Positions 43,183 through 55,400 of a stretch of DNA of 64,000 nucleotides are shown here, one piece after another. The number at the start of each line of letters is the position of its first letter. The stretch's first letter is position 1. The DNA lies in assembly GCA_037976565.1 (NCBI GenBank), contig CP137672.1, forward strand, positions 31,191,218 through 31,255,217, read 5' to 3'. The translations under genes and the position numbers were made by a program. The notes below the pieces were generated by a model, which made no database searches, was not told where the DNA came from, and saw only the letters and a list, made by a program, of their open reading frames with translations. The DNA comes from Mesocentrotus franciscanus. Lineage: Eukaryota > Echinodermata > Echinoidea > Camarodonta > Strongylocentrotidae.

Positions 43183-44783
43183 TCTCTTATGGTAGAAAGT
43201 TAAGTACATACAACCCCTGTGTCCTCCTTTTCTGTCTGTGAAGTGCAATGAACCCCAAGAGAATCAAAGACAAAATCAGAATCAGAATTAGACCTCCAAA
43301 TATAATATTTTTGAATGATTGCAGAATTTGTTTGTATTTGCCACAGTAAGACAAAATATAATTATTTTGCTTAAGTTTCAAGCATTCAAAGAATTGAGGT
43401 CCTCTCAACCATTTTATTCTGATTGAAAAGTAGATCCTCTGTTGATTTATTTGTTGTGATGCCTTTTTTAAAGCAAGCTCTGAACATAATTTTATTTTGG
43501 AGAGACTTTACAACTAGTCCGAGCTTACTCTTGACTTTCTTCTACATAGTAATTTCTAATTTTCCTCTCTCTCTCTCTCGTACATCATAGCTCCATAAGC
43601 ACTGCGCTGATAACACGAGACATACACGACACTGAATACACCAATTGTAGTCTTCCTTTGATGTTTTTATTTTGTTGATTTTTTTTCCAACTTAGGTTAG
43701 TCAAGATCAAATGATTACAATGATGGGGCAAACCAAAAACAAAAGTATACACACACACATTATTCATTACATAAAAAGTCCCTCATATATATAATCCCTT
43801 TGTACACATTTGTTTACAGGTGATCCAAACAGGTACAACAAATTGTTATCACTGCCCACCTTCCCCTAACCATCAAACAAACAAAACTGAGGAGGGGCAA
43901 TAGGCAAGAAAAATAAAGAGGACTGAATCTGAAAAAAATAGAGACCATGACAGAAAATTTAATGCGTATAAAAAATGTTCTGTTCCAAACCTAATATAAC
44001 ATACATGTATGTACTATGAAATAATAGGAGTGTAACTAATTTGTACTGCAATTGAAGTAGAATTGCTGTACAGTCACAGTTGTCACAGAGGAGTGCTGGG
44101 GAAATTTATTTACCATCTGAGCTTGCAGATGATTACTGTAATACCTTTTCAAAAGTTTCAATTGGTCTCTCTTTAATATGGCTAAGGCACTTTTTTCCGA
44201 ATTGTTATGCATTACAGACAGAGTACCATCATACTTAACAACAAAATCCATTGACCTTACAAATGGATTAAATAATAAAAAATACTGCATTTTCATGCCC
44301 ACTGCAGCACAATGTTTCTTGGGGAGCCTAATCCAAACATAATAAATTCTTATACAGCTAGCATTTCAAAACAACTTTTTGATGCAGCAATATTTCAGAT
44401 GTATTGAGCAAAGGATGAACATAAAGTGTCAGCAAAAAAGTTTGACGAATTACATGTGCTCTTTTTTCTTTTTTTTTTTACATATTCAGTTTTGATGAAG
44501 GCCTCTCAAATGGGCACAAAACAAATTTGATGTGTGAAATATGACATAGAAGGGTGAAATGGCAATTGTTTTGATACATCTACAAATCTTTCAGAAATGG
44601 TGCCCTTTCTTGACTTTTCATGTTGATAAAAGGTTGCAATAATATCATTCATTGTTGTGCAAGTGCGTAAGTAGGCTAAAAGCATACTTGAGAATTAATT
44701 ACCTTTTAACCGTTAGTGCACCATTTCATTTCATTACACATGCATTTCCAATAGGGTTTCAGATACATATAAAGTGTCATTCC

Positions 44784-45098
44784 AGGGGGGAGTTTCACAA
44801 AGATCCTAAGTTGAACTCATCTTTAAGTTGGACTTAACAATTATGGAAAGCCGTTAGCATCTATGAAAATATTTTGTAAAAGTTATTTTAAAAGGCATAA
44901 AATGGTGATTCAAATCATTCATATTTTCTCTTATCAAGGAGATTTCATGTTCTTAATGTGGAATTTATAAAAAGTCTAAAATATTTGAATGTTCGCTTTT
45001 GAATATATTTTATTTTAAGGCTACAAATGGCTCTCCATAATTTTAAGTCCAACTTAGAGTTAAGTTCGACTTAGGATCTTTGTGAAACACCCCCCAGG
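44784..45098. mobile_element. Foldback element, family B copy 2
   Basis: The left arm AGTTTCACAAAGATCCTAAG then TTTAAGTTGGACTTAA and the right arm TTAAGTCCAACTTAGAGTTA then CTTAGGATCTTTGTGAAAC are inverse, with CCCCCC-type outer ends as in copy 1 at 35573. Confidence 0.85.
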
Positions 45099-47554
45099 CT
45101 CAGTATTCAATGGCTAAAGAAAATGTTGAGGTCTGGTAAAGATGAAAAATAATTTGTGAGCTTTCTCCTTCTTTTTATGTCACTTTGGACGTACATGTAT
45201 ATCATACTGTAGTAGAAACGATTCCTGAAAGGCGCTGCCCTTAAAATGCCCTCATATTTGAACTTTGACAAAAAAATAGCTGAATAAAAGATTTGCGTGT
45301 AGTCCCATGTACTCCCATTTCTGTGTGCAGTGCATGTGATCTCCAGCAAGATCGAGTAAACTTCTTTTCATTTTGATCATTCCAAAACTTCACAGTATAC
45401 ATCATCAATTCCTATAAACTTCATTATCAACCTTTCCCAACTGCTTCCAAACACTTGACCAAAACGCAACTTTATCTCTAATCAGCTACAAAGAGAGTTA
45501 TGCATACGTAGCTTTAAAAATAAAATTGCACACTGTCAACGTTACCCTTCTCCCAATCTTTTCGCGATATTTAAAAAAATAGTAACAAAGATACTAAAGA
45601 GCTCTTCTCCTGAATGGACACAATAGGGATGACTGAAACAGTGGACTACATTCATTAACATAAAACAATGGCTTGGATGAGAACGTAGCAGCTCCAACTG
45701 ACTGACCAGCTCATCTATTGAATTTGTACAGATCGTGGAGAAATGCATGTCACTCAATTTTCCATGAAGTGGGGTTTACCACTTTGTTCCTTCATGGCCA
45801 TACGTGAGAATGCTTTTTAGCAACAATGTCTAGATTCTATCTAGCACAAAAAGAAGAATACATAGGTAACAAATAAAATGAATGAATGAATGAAGAAAAA
45901 TAATTACACTGTACATGATACAAGAGGAGGAAAAACAAAGAGGTGCTTGATAGACAAACTTTAGACCAAGACAAGAATATAATGATATGTACAACAATCT
46001 TAGGATATTAGTGAGAAAATACTTGCATAATGAAGCACGAATTTCAAAACCATGCAGAAATAAATAATTCCCATTCCCACTACACATACTGCTGATCTTA
46101 GATCAATGCCTACATGTAGTACCTCGCGATATCCCTGCCGATAAAAATTACCCATTAAATGAGTGAACGAAGTTTGTCTTTACATTTCCATACGTACATT
46201 TCCATTTCCGTACAAGATGGGGCAAATTTCGTCATGAATACAAAAAACAACAGATAATAAGATCTAGGTTTAAATGGCGAAGTAACAAACTTGCAGGCTT
46301 TATAAAATACTTTATTGGAAAGGTTCTTTGAAAAGAAACTTAATAGTTTGAAAAAAGCAAATCTAATCCTGCTGTTTTTACATGAATTTAGAATTAAAGC
46401 CGAAGTGATGCTATACTTTAGAATTATAGATCAGCGCACACTGGTAATGTAGGTGTGTCATCTGATGAGAAATACTTTGAATATTTTGCTTGTACACTGT
46501 TACATCATGGAATATGTTTAATGAAACAAATGTCAGCATGAAATTGGAAACACTCTGAGGACCAATGGGTGTTGCAATTATTATATATACCTGGTAGTAA
46601 CACAACATGGTACAAACAACAAAATAAATGATCTTTTATCTTGTGTTGCCAATTTATGAAAAAACAGGGATTTGACTGTTCCTGCGGTGTTGCATGGTCG
46701 GATAGAATTCCATTCCTCTAGTCTATATTTAATGAAATGTCATGGTGAAATGACATACACAAACTTGGATCTTATGTCAAAAAGAAAGAAATGCATAGTC
46801 TTTGTAAAGCTAAAATTCATTATTTAAAAAAAAAAAAATGTCGACAGACATGGTGACATATCGTATATCGTATATTATAATGGTTATTTTGTTTATAAAC
46901 TGTTGCATGGTTCCTTCCTATTGTAGCACACACTATTCTTAAGTTTATCCACAAAATTCCAAAGCTCACTTGAAATGTTTGTGAGTGTATTTACAATGTG
47001 ATATGCTTCTGGACGATGACTGTGATTCTCTTGCTTGTAAATCCACACTAAATCAATGTATGTCCCTATATCAGTGAAAAGGATAAGCTTCTCCAATATC
47101 CCCACCTTCGGTCTTAATCCTATACTTGCGTTCACGTTGCATATTAGTATTAAGTAACGATATCTCAAATGACCTCATGGCAACACACATTACACAGAAA
47201 CAAATGAGACGAAATCATACAACGGTGCGGTCACAAACTAAAAGCGTCTAAGCATTGATCAGGAATACAAATTTCTACTTACTTACATATATTTCTCCAC
47301 TCGCCAGTTAGCTATCGTACTTTACCTACAAATTGGCAACACTTTTCTCTCCTTCCTTCTCCTAGCATGTGCTTTTTACTTATCTATACAAAAGTACTGT
47401 ACATGAATAAAGCCTTAGCTCAACTTTACACTTCGATATTCCATATACATTTTACAAGCGCCAGTATATACACACACACACACAAAAAAGAAATTAAAAA
47501 AAATTAACCAGGGATCCATGCCTTTTGAAATAACTTTTACAAAATATTTTCAAA

Positions 47555-47632
47555 GATGCTAACAGCTTTCCATAATTGTGAAGTCCAACTTAAAGATAGG
47601 TTCAACTTAGGATCTTTGTGAAACAGGTCCCA
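47555..47632. repeat. Solo arm of a family B foldback element
   Basis: ctttccataattgtgaagtc, caacttaaagataggttcaa and cttaggatctttgtgaaaca ggtccc match the right arm of 44784-45098. The left arm is absent. Confidence 0.7.
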
Positions 47633-49208
47633 GATCTAGATTTTAGGCACCTGGTGTCCCTGGCACCTGTTAGTGTCGAGCCCTGCGCAAACAGAGGCAT
47701 CCTGGGAATTCATACAGAGTTACAAATAGGAGTTAAATATACATGGAGAACCTTACGGACTCGATCATTCCTCAAGTTAAAGTCAGTTGAGAAGACATTG
47801 ACAATTCAATGCATCTTCAAAACTAAAAGCATTTCATGCTTGGCTATCTTGGTAACTAGAGTAGATCTTTAGGGCCCTTAAACCAAGTTTGCTTATCATT
47901 TTACTTGTAACAGATGTTATCATCCTTAAGGTAATAATTAGTAAGTGTTGTAGGGTCATATTCTAAATATTATCTTGGTTTTAGTGAAATGACGTCAAGT
48001 GTCATAATTAATCATAATGCGATATGTGCAATACAAGTATGGTTTAATCAATAATGCTAAATATATTACTCATTGCGGGTGTAGTATCGAAAATAATATC
48101 GCTAGTGATATCATTTTCGATACAAGAATGGTTTATTATTATTATCATTATTGATCTAATCTTATGAGGCATCATTAGTTAATAGGTGGCTGCGTATGCA
48201 GTCGACATCTGTGCAAACCTCAATGAAGAGTTACTATCGATAATTGTTATGACAATTAAAAGTATTCAACTCAAATCGTAACATCCCGCTATAATCACCC
48301 TTATTACTTATTATCAAACTAGTTCAAAAATCTCTTTATAAAAATACATCTATCCAAAAGTTTAATGTAGTCTTTGTATTGCTGCCCAACCACTGCATAT
48401 AAACTCTACACTTTTAATCTTTTATCATTACATAATAATAATGATAGTATATAATCTAATCATCAGCTGAAACTTATAAAATCATTCACAGAGTGAAATT
48501 TATATATAAGATTTGTTGATTTTCGATTTTCGTTTATAATTTCAGGGTTAAATCGTGATGTCACTGCAGAACAATTCTGTGTTTAGAAGGTATAATTAGA
48601 GAATAAGGATCAGAAATGTGAGTTTTGTGTGAAGTTTTGATAAACATGACATGATTCTGCTGTTCAATGTTTGCCTATTGGTGTATCAATCAAACAAAGC
48701 AGTGTGTCAGTGGGTGTGGCGGAAGTAAAGTTCAATGAATTTAAAATACTGCAAAGGACAAATATCTGTACTACGAATGCATAAGGATTTATAACATAGC
48801 ACAATCATTTGCACATATTTACCCTATTAGATGCTATACCATGAAATAAGGATATCTTCCATAAGCCTCTCCCCCCCCCCCAAAAAAAAACCCAACAACA
48901 CAGGTTTGTGATTCTAAACACATGAAAATCAGGAAATAGCACAAACATTCCAATGCAACATGAGACTTGCACAATATATTGCCAGACTCGATGGTACACA
49001 AACTCTTTGATGGCCATTCAAATTCTGTTCATCTTTCCTTTCCCATGTATGACTTCTTAGGTGGACACCATACACTCAGTCAACTCCGAGAACAACGACA
49101 GCACAGACATATATTACAGTCGGTAACGTGGCCCCCTCGACGGTTCCAACATCAAAATATCCCAGTGCCTTGAATTCACGCAAGTCCTCAATGACAAGAG
49201 CATGGTAA

Positions 49209-49214
49209 TTTATT
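49209..49214 (-). terminator. Proximal candidate polyadenylation signal for the Mondo gene
   Basis: Minus-strand AATAAA (tttatt on +), 280 bp after the stop codon at 49492-49494. Confidence 0.4.
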
Positions 49215-49491
49215 ATCGTCTATCACAGGTCAGTTTTGAAAGGTCTTCCATTGCCAATGTCCAAGTGCCTCAAGTTCTTTGACATCTCTCTTTGATCACA
49301 ACCACAGCAAAAATATCGTTCTGGCACGTCAAATGTTCCCTGTGAAGGCTTTGAGCCATGTCTGTTTATGGGTTCCAGTGTTGATGATGTCCACCTACCT
49401 CAAAGTCATCCACATCATCGACACCAACACATAAATATCTTCCAGTCTCTTACATTTCGCTCAAGGGTTCGGCCATTCACAATGCCCAACG

Positions 49492-49607
49492 CTAGTCAGC
49501 TTCATCGTCCTTGCGAGTGACCGCATCAATGGCCTGCTGAGGGATCTGGGTGGGGTCAGACAGGATGGACGTGGTCCGACTGAGAAGGGTCAATGACGAC
49601 AAAACGG
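49492..49607 (-). CDS. MLXIP: Mondo terminal exon and stop
   Basis: VLSSLTLLSRTTSILSDPTQ then IPQQAIDAVTRKDDEAD and TAG (49492-49494 on +). It matches human VLSTLRQLSTSTSILTDPAQ. The acceptor is cttctccag. Confidence 0.95.
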
Positions 49608-52460
49608 CTGGAGAAGGAAGGAAAACAAAAATGACGTAAATATTAACTGTGTGACAGGGTATTCACAACAGACAAATACACCACTGATATCAAACAAGAA
49701 ATATCATCTGTTTGGTGCCACAAGGGCCTTAAATCTGTGTTCAAGCATAGGAGTTAATGTCCTTCTGGTTCCAAACAAGGAATATCATCTGTTTGGAGCC
49801 ACCAGGGCCTTAAATCTGTGTTCAAGCACAGGGGTTAATGTCTGTCTGGTTCCAAACAAGAAATATCATCTGTTTGGAGCCACCAGGGCCTTAAATCTAT
49901 GTTCAAGCATAGGAGTTAATGTCCTTCTGGTTCCACACAGGGATATCATCTGTTAAGAGCCACCAGGGCCTTAAATTTGTGTTCAAGCATAGGAGTTAAC
50001 GTCCTTCTGGTTCCAAACAAGGAATATCATCTGTTTGGAGCCACCAGGGCCTTAAATCTATGTTCAAGCATAGGAGTTAATGTCCTTCTGGTTCCACACA
50101 GGGGATATCATCTGTTTGGAGCCACCAGGGCCTTAAATCTGTGTTCAAGCATAGGAGTTAATGTCCGTCTGGTTCCAAACAAGGAATATCATCTGTTTGG
50201 AGCCACCAGGGCCTTAAATCTATGTTCAAGCATAGGAGTTAATGTCCTTCTGGTTCCACACAGGGGATATCATCTGTTAAGAGCCACCAGGGCCTTAAAT
50301 TTGTGTTCAAGCATAGGAGTTAACGTCCTTCTGGTTCCAAACAAGGAATATCATCTGTTTGGAGCCACCAGGGCCTTAAATCTATGTTCAAGCATAGGAG
50401 TTAATGTCCTTCTGGTTCCACACAGGGGATATCATCTGTTTGGAGCCACCAGGGCCTTAAATCTGTGTTCAAGCATAGGATTTAATGTCCGTCTGGTTCC
50501 ACACAGGGGATATCATCTGTTTGGAGCCACCAGGGCCTCAAATCTATGTTTAAGCATAGGAGTTAATGTCCTTCTGGTTCCACACAGGGGATATCATCTG
50601 TTTGGAGCCACCAGGGCCTTAAATCTATGTTCAAGCATAGGAGTTAATGTCCTTCTGGTTCCACACAGGGGCTATCATCTGTTTGGAGCCACCAGGGCCT
50701 CAAATCTATATTCAAGCATAGGAGTTAATGTCCGTCTGGTTCCACACAGGGGATATCATCTGTTTGGAGCTACCAGGGCCTTAAATCTGTGTTCAAGCAT
50801 AGGAGTTAATGTCCTTCTGGTTCCACACAGGGGATATCATCTGTTTGGAGCCACCAGGGCCTCAAATCTATGTTCAAGCATAGGACTTAATGTCCTTCTG
50901 GTTCCACACAGGGGATATCATCTGTTTGGAGCCACCAGGGCCTTAAATCTATGTTCAAGCATAGGACTTAATGTCCTTCTGGTTCCACACAGGGGATATC
51001 ATCTGTTTGGAGCCACCAGGGCCTTAAATCTATGTTCAAGCATAGGACTTAATGTCCGTCTAGTTCCACACAGGGAATATCATCTGTTTGGAGCCACAAG
51101 GGCCTTGAATCTGTGTTCAAGCATAGGAGTTAATGTCCATCTGGCTCCAAACAGACAATATGAAGCTCTTCTATCAACAATAAACCTAACCTCTGAACCA
51201 ATAGAATAACCATTCAATAGTCTACATGTGCGTAAGGAAAACTAATAAACAAGCGGAAACTCACTGGGCCGAAGAGTTAGGAGGGAGCAGTGCTGATCAA
51301 GCCAAGACCGAACAGATCTCGTTAACTCCTCATTACTCGACGTTGAAACTGTGCTGTTGAACGACTCAAACAGAGGTCGGATAATAATGCTGAACTGATG
51401 TATGAGGACAAAAAAAGGCTAAGGAAAGCAAGATATGTTTGACTCACAAGGTTATTATGGTTTATTGCTATTTAGTCTAATGCCAGTATAATCCCATGTT
51501 ATCTATACCCAGTAGAATACGAAAGACCATATTCCTAATGTAATCAAATTCAATGCACAAGTCTTTGTTAACCCATTGACTTCTGAGTTCATTAATTCAC
51601 ATTGGCTTAATACAGTAGCCACCCGGTTCCCGTAGGTCAAAGGTTAAGTGACAAAAGTCGACTGTGGTGGTCAACTCTTCATTCCATTGGTCACCAAAGT
51701 CTGTGAAATGTTAAGCTTTCAATGTAAAACTGTTTTTGATGCAATAAAAGGATACAATCCAGAACTTCCAGTTGTGCGTGGTTCTCTCTCTAACATATTC
51801 ATCAAACACATCTCGCATCATGTCGACCCGTTGCCTGGTGACGGGGACTCCACTCGCCGGCAGCTGTGATTGGCTCTCACTGATCATGTGACATAGAAAA
51901 GGGAGAAAAGGCAAGGTTGAGCGATTTACTGCATGTTATTCTTCACTGAATGGTTCTGCTTAAAAAGAATGGTATATATCTTCCAGCACTGCATTTGTAA
52001 TATTAAACTTTGTAGCATGAAACATTCTCCAAGTAATAATTCTGATTGCTCCATTTACAGGGTCAGGTACAGGGTCCCTACCAAACACAGTGATTCTATA
52101 TGAGAAAAAAGAGAAATTTTAAGACCATTTGCTAGCGTACAGACCTATACAAATTGAATGATGAAAATACCTTGGTTATATACATGTATGAAGCAATTAT
52201 TTTCTTCTCTAATGGGTGGAAAAAACAGAAATAAAGAATGTCACATGGGACAACTGTGTTCTACTGGTATATGGCATATCACTGAATTCCATGTCTTTAA
52301 TCTGAACAGATGAATCACTTGAAGTGACTACTGATTTATATAGATCTCTGCAAAATCATTGTTTGCTCTAAATCACATCTTCATCAATTATATGTACCGT
52401 ATTTGCCGGCGATAAGGCCGCACCGCCGCATAGGCCGCACCCCCGATTTTGACATTTCAA

Positions 52461-52495
<35 letters not shown>

Positions 52496-55400
52496 AAGGA
52501 AAAAAACCAAACACACCAAACAAAATTATCGTAAATTTCTTGTAGAAAACTATTTTTTCTACAAGCTGATACCAAATTCATCAATATTTTTATAAAATTT
52601 CAGTAAAAAAAAAAAGTTTACTTCAAACTTGATCGTTATTTAGCAAATCTTCATTGATTTTGAAGTTAGTACTGTATCGCAGGCAGTTTTGGTATCCTAT
52701 TTATACCCCTACCTACGAAATTGCGTGAAATGGATACTAAGAAAATAGTGAGAAAACAGACTTCGTCCGTAACGGTCCCTTCTTTTAGTTTTAGCAATCT
52801 AGATCTACCGGTAGAATTTGTTAAAAATAGGTAAGGAAGTTTATTCACAAGATCGACAAAACTTCATGTCAACAATGCAACATGAAATAGTCGGTAAGAT
52901 GTGTGGAGTTAATCTAGAAATGTCCTGTACCATTACTGGTATAGATCTAGTCACTGTACCGTTGGGAGTCCCATATGTACAAAATTATGTGGGTGTTTTG
53001 ACAGCTGATTTTTTACTGTTGTTGCGGATAGGCCGCACCCAGACTTTTCGATATTTTCGGAAGAGAAAATACTGCGGCCTTTACGCCGGCAAATACGGTA
53101 TTCATAAGACAGGTTCAAGAATGTAGCCAATGGCAAACCTGTCTTCTAGTCATGGGTTTATGCTTTAATTTTTTCCACTATTCCATTGTGCAGCACTATG
53201 CAAGCTCCATACAGCACTCTTGATCCACACATCTTGATGCGTTCAAAGTTCAGGCGTGTTGTAATGCACATAATATCATATGGCATGACGATGCGTACAC
53301 CGAGACTCGCATTGTACATGTGTTTGGCTGCGTGCGCACTACATGATGTGACCTCATCCAATAAAGCAAATGGCAGCCTCCATGATTGTGTGACTCTTGG
53401 CTTTTTGATCAGGTTTTTAGTCAATTTCCCACTTTATACTCATATTGTAGATCCGTCTTCTAAAACAAATAATACATGTTTTTAGCTTGTGCATTAGTGA
53501 AACGCACTGCACTTGGTTAAGTCACAATGAGACGGACAACGAACTCGACAAGTCTCGTTCATTATCCTATTGTGACTTAACCTGCGCGCAGTGCATATTC
53601 ACCAATGTATTAATATGTATTATTTGTGTAATGTACAATGAGTAGGCACGAAACTATTGCCAAAATGTCTTGTTCTTCTGAAAGAGTATTGCCTACACTG
53701 ATTCTCACTGAATGAGCTTACCTGATGTCTGTATGCAAACCAGCGATTTCTTGCTTGAGGGTGTTGATCTCTTCCTTCATATGCCTCCGGTCTGACTGGA
53801 GTTTCTTGGTGTATTCCACACCTACAAGACCAAAAGGAACAATTCATGGAGTCAAGGATAGAGTTGAGGTTGGGTCATGCGATTACATTATGACAGAAAA
53901 AGAATGAGAAAGCCCACAATTATTTTGCACGTTTACCAGAACTCAACCTTCTCATAAATTTTTGTGTACTCTTGACTCAAGCACCGTTTAGACACGACAC
54001 AGAAAAAAGCCCCAAAGATCGCTGTGAAAAATTTTGCGCATAATGAGGCATATCTTGGGAACAAAAAAATTTAATAATAGACTATGTGTGTACTCAATGG
54101 TACAGTATAAGTATTGTAAGATACAGAAAAGTTAAGATCACTACTCGAATATCATTTAATTTTGCTGTGGCACCTTTCTGCTACATGTCTAAATGAGTCG
54201 CAAGTTCACACAAATGGGTTATATGCAGCTGCTACGTTACATGCATATTTCATTTAGAATATATGAGATGGTCTCATCATTCTTGGGACCTTCAATCATA
54301 TTCCCTAGAAGATAATGGTATCTTTAACAAATATTCTTTCACATGTACCACAAAGAAAGAGTATTAGACTATACTAACAAGAGTTAGAACTTACCTTTCA
54401 CAAGCATGTTGGCCTTGCTGATCTTAGCGCTAGAATTCTGAGCCAGGGACGGGATCATTGAATTCAACGTGTCAAAGCCAGACTGTACAGAGATTAAAAT
54501 ACCAGACAAACACACAATTAATATCAAAAACTCAAATTAAGCTGTCTTAAAAAATGCTAGCAGAGAAATACTCATGTTGGGCAAAACTTGCTCCCTTGAC
54601 AATTGCTTTGTATCAACTAACCCTAGACCAAACACTACACCCAATCGGAATGCTAACCCTACCCCTAACCCTAACCCTATCCCTAAGCCTAATCTATAAC
54701 CTAATTACAAATCTCACAATACAACTCTGACAAAATAAAGCCTCAAGGATTTGTCACCAGAGCAAAATTCAGATAATCAAATACTTAGAGCTTGTTGCTA
54801 AATTGCTACTAAGATTTTCAAAGTGCAAGACACTACTATTTCTGATGCAGCTAGCATCCCATGGTCACTATGTCTCTTGAAGCTCGTATTGGGTTACAAA
54901 CAAAGATGTAGGAAATATTTCTCTTACAAAGTTTCACTTTCATAATGACAAATATATATCTAGATGGATTACCATCACAAGAAAACACTAAACACTACCC
55001 CAAGGTTTATCTATATAGAATATATGTCTGCAGTGATTTTCTTTTCATTGTTTTTTTTTTTTGGGGGGGGGGTGGTTAATCACCATTAAAGCCAAAGGGA
55101 GTATCGAAAATAATTCTGACAACAAGCAGTAAACTACTGAAAAACATCAGGCGCATGAAATGTAAATGAATTTCAAGGTTGGTTCAGGCCCCTTTATCAT
55201 AAAACTTAATAACAATAAGAAGATACCATCATTGTTATATAAGCTACTGAAATCTTTGCATTTGATTGTTTGATTGGCTGTGAGAAGATTTGTCATGGAT
55301 CTGCACCAGCTGTTATTGATAACAAGTTTTATGAAACAGGGCCAAGATTCACAAAATGTTCATGGTTGCAAACTTACTGAATTACAACCAAAACAAAACT

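Larger units (their letters stand above)
43200..49200. other. Intergenic region or long Mondo 3' UTR, no coding gene
   Basis: No exon-like homology on either strand. Contents include a family B foldback (44784-45098) and a single family B arm (47555-47632). The rest is AT-rich unique sequence with short meaningless frames. Confidence 0.5.

Noticed and set aside
49977..51209. 410-codon open frame with 27-residue repeats (leucine-rich look)
   Set aside because: The 81-bp unit is a multiple of three, so one open unit keeps the whole array open. It has no flanking coding context, lies antisense in a Mondo intron and each unit is a DNA palindrome.
54640..54700. True telomere or chromosome-fusion site
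   Set aside because: The CCCTAA run is short, degenerate and embedded in an element-like context shared with 61630-61815.
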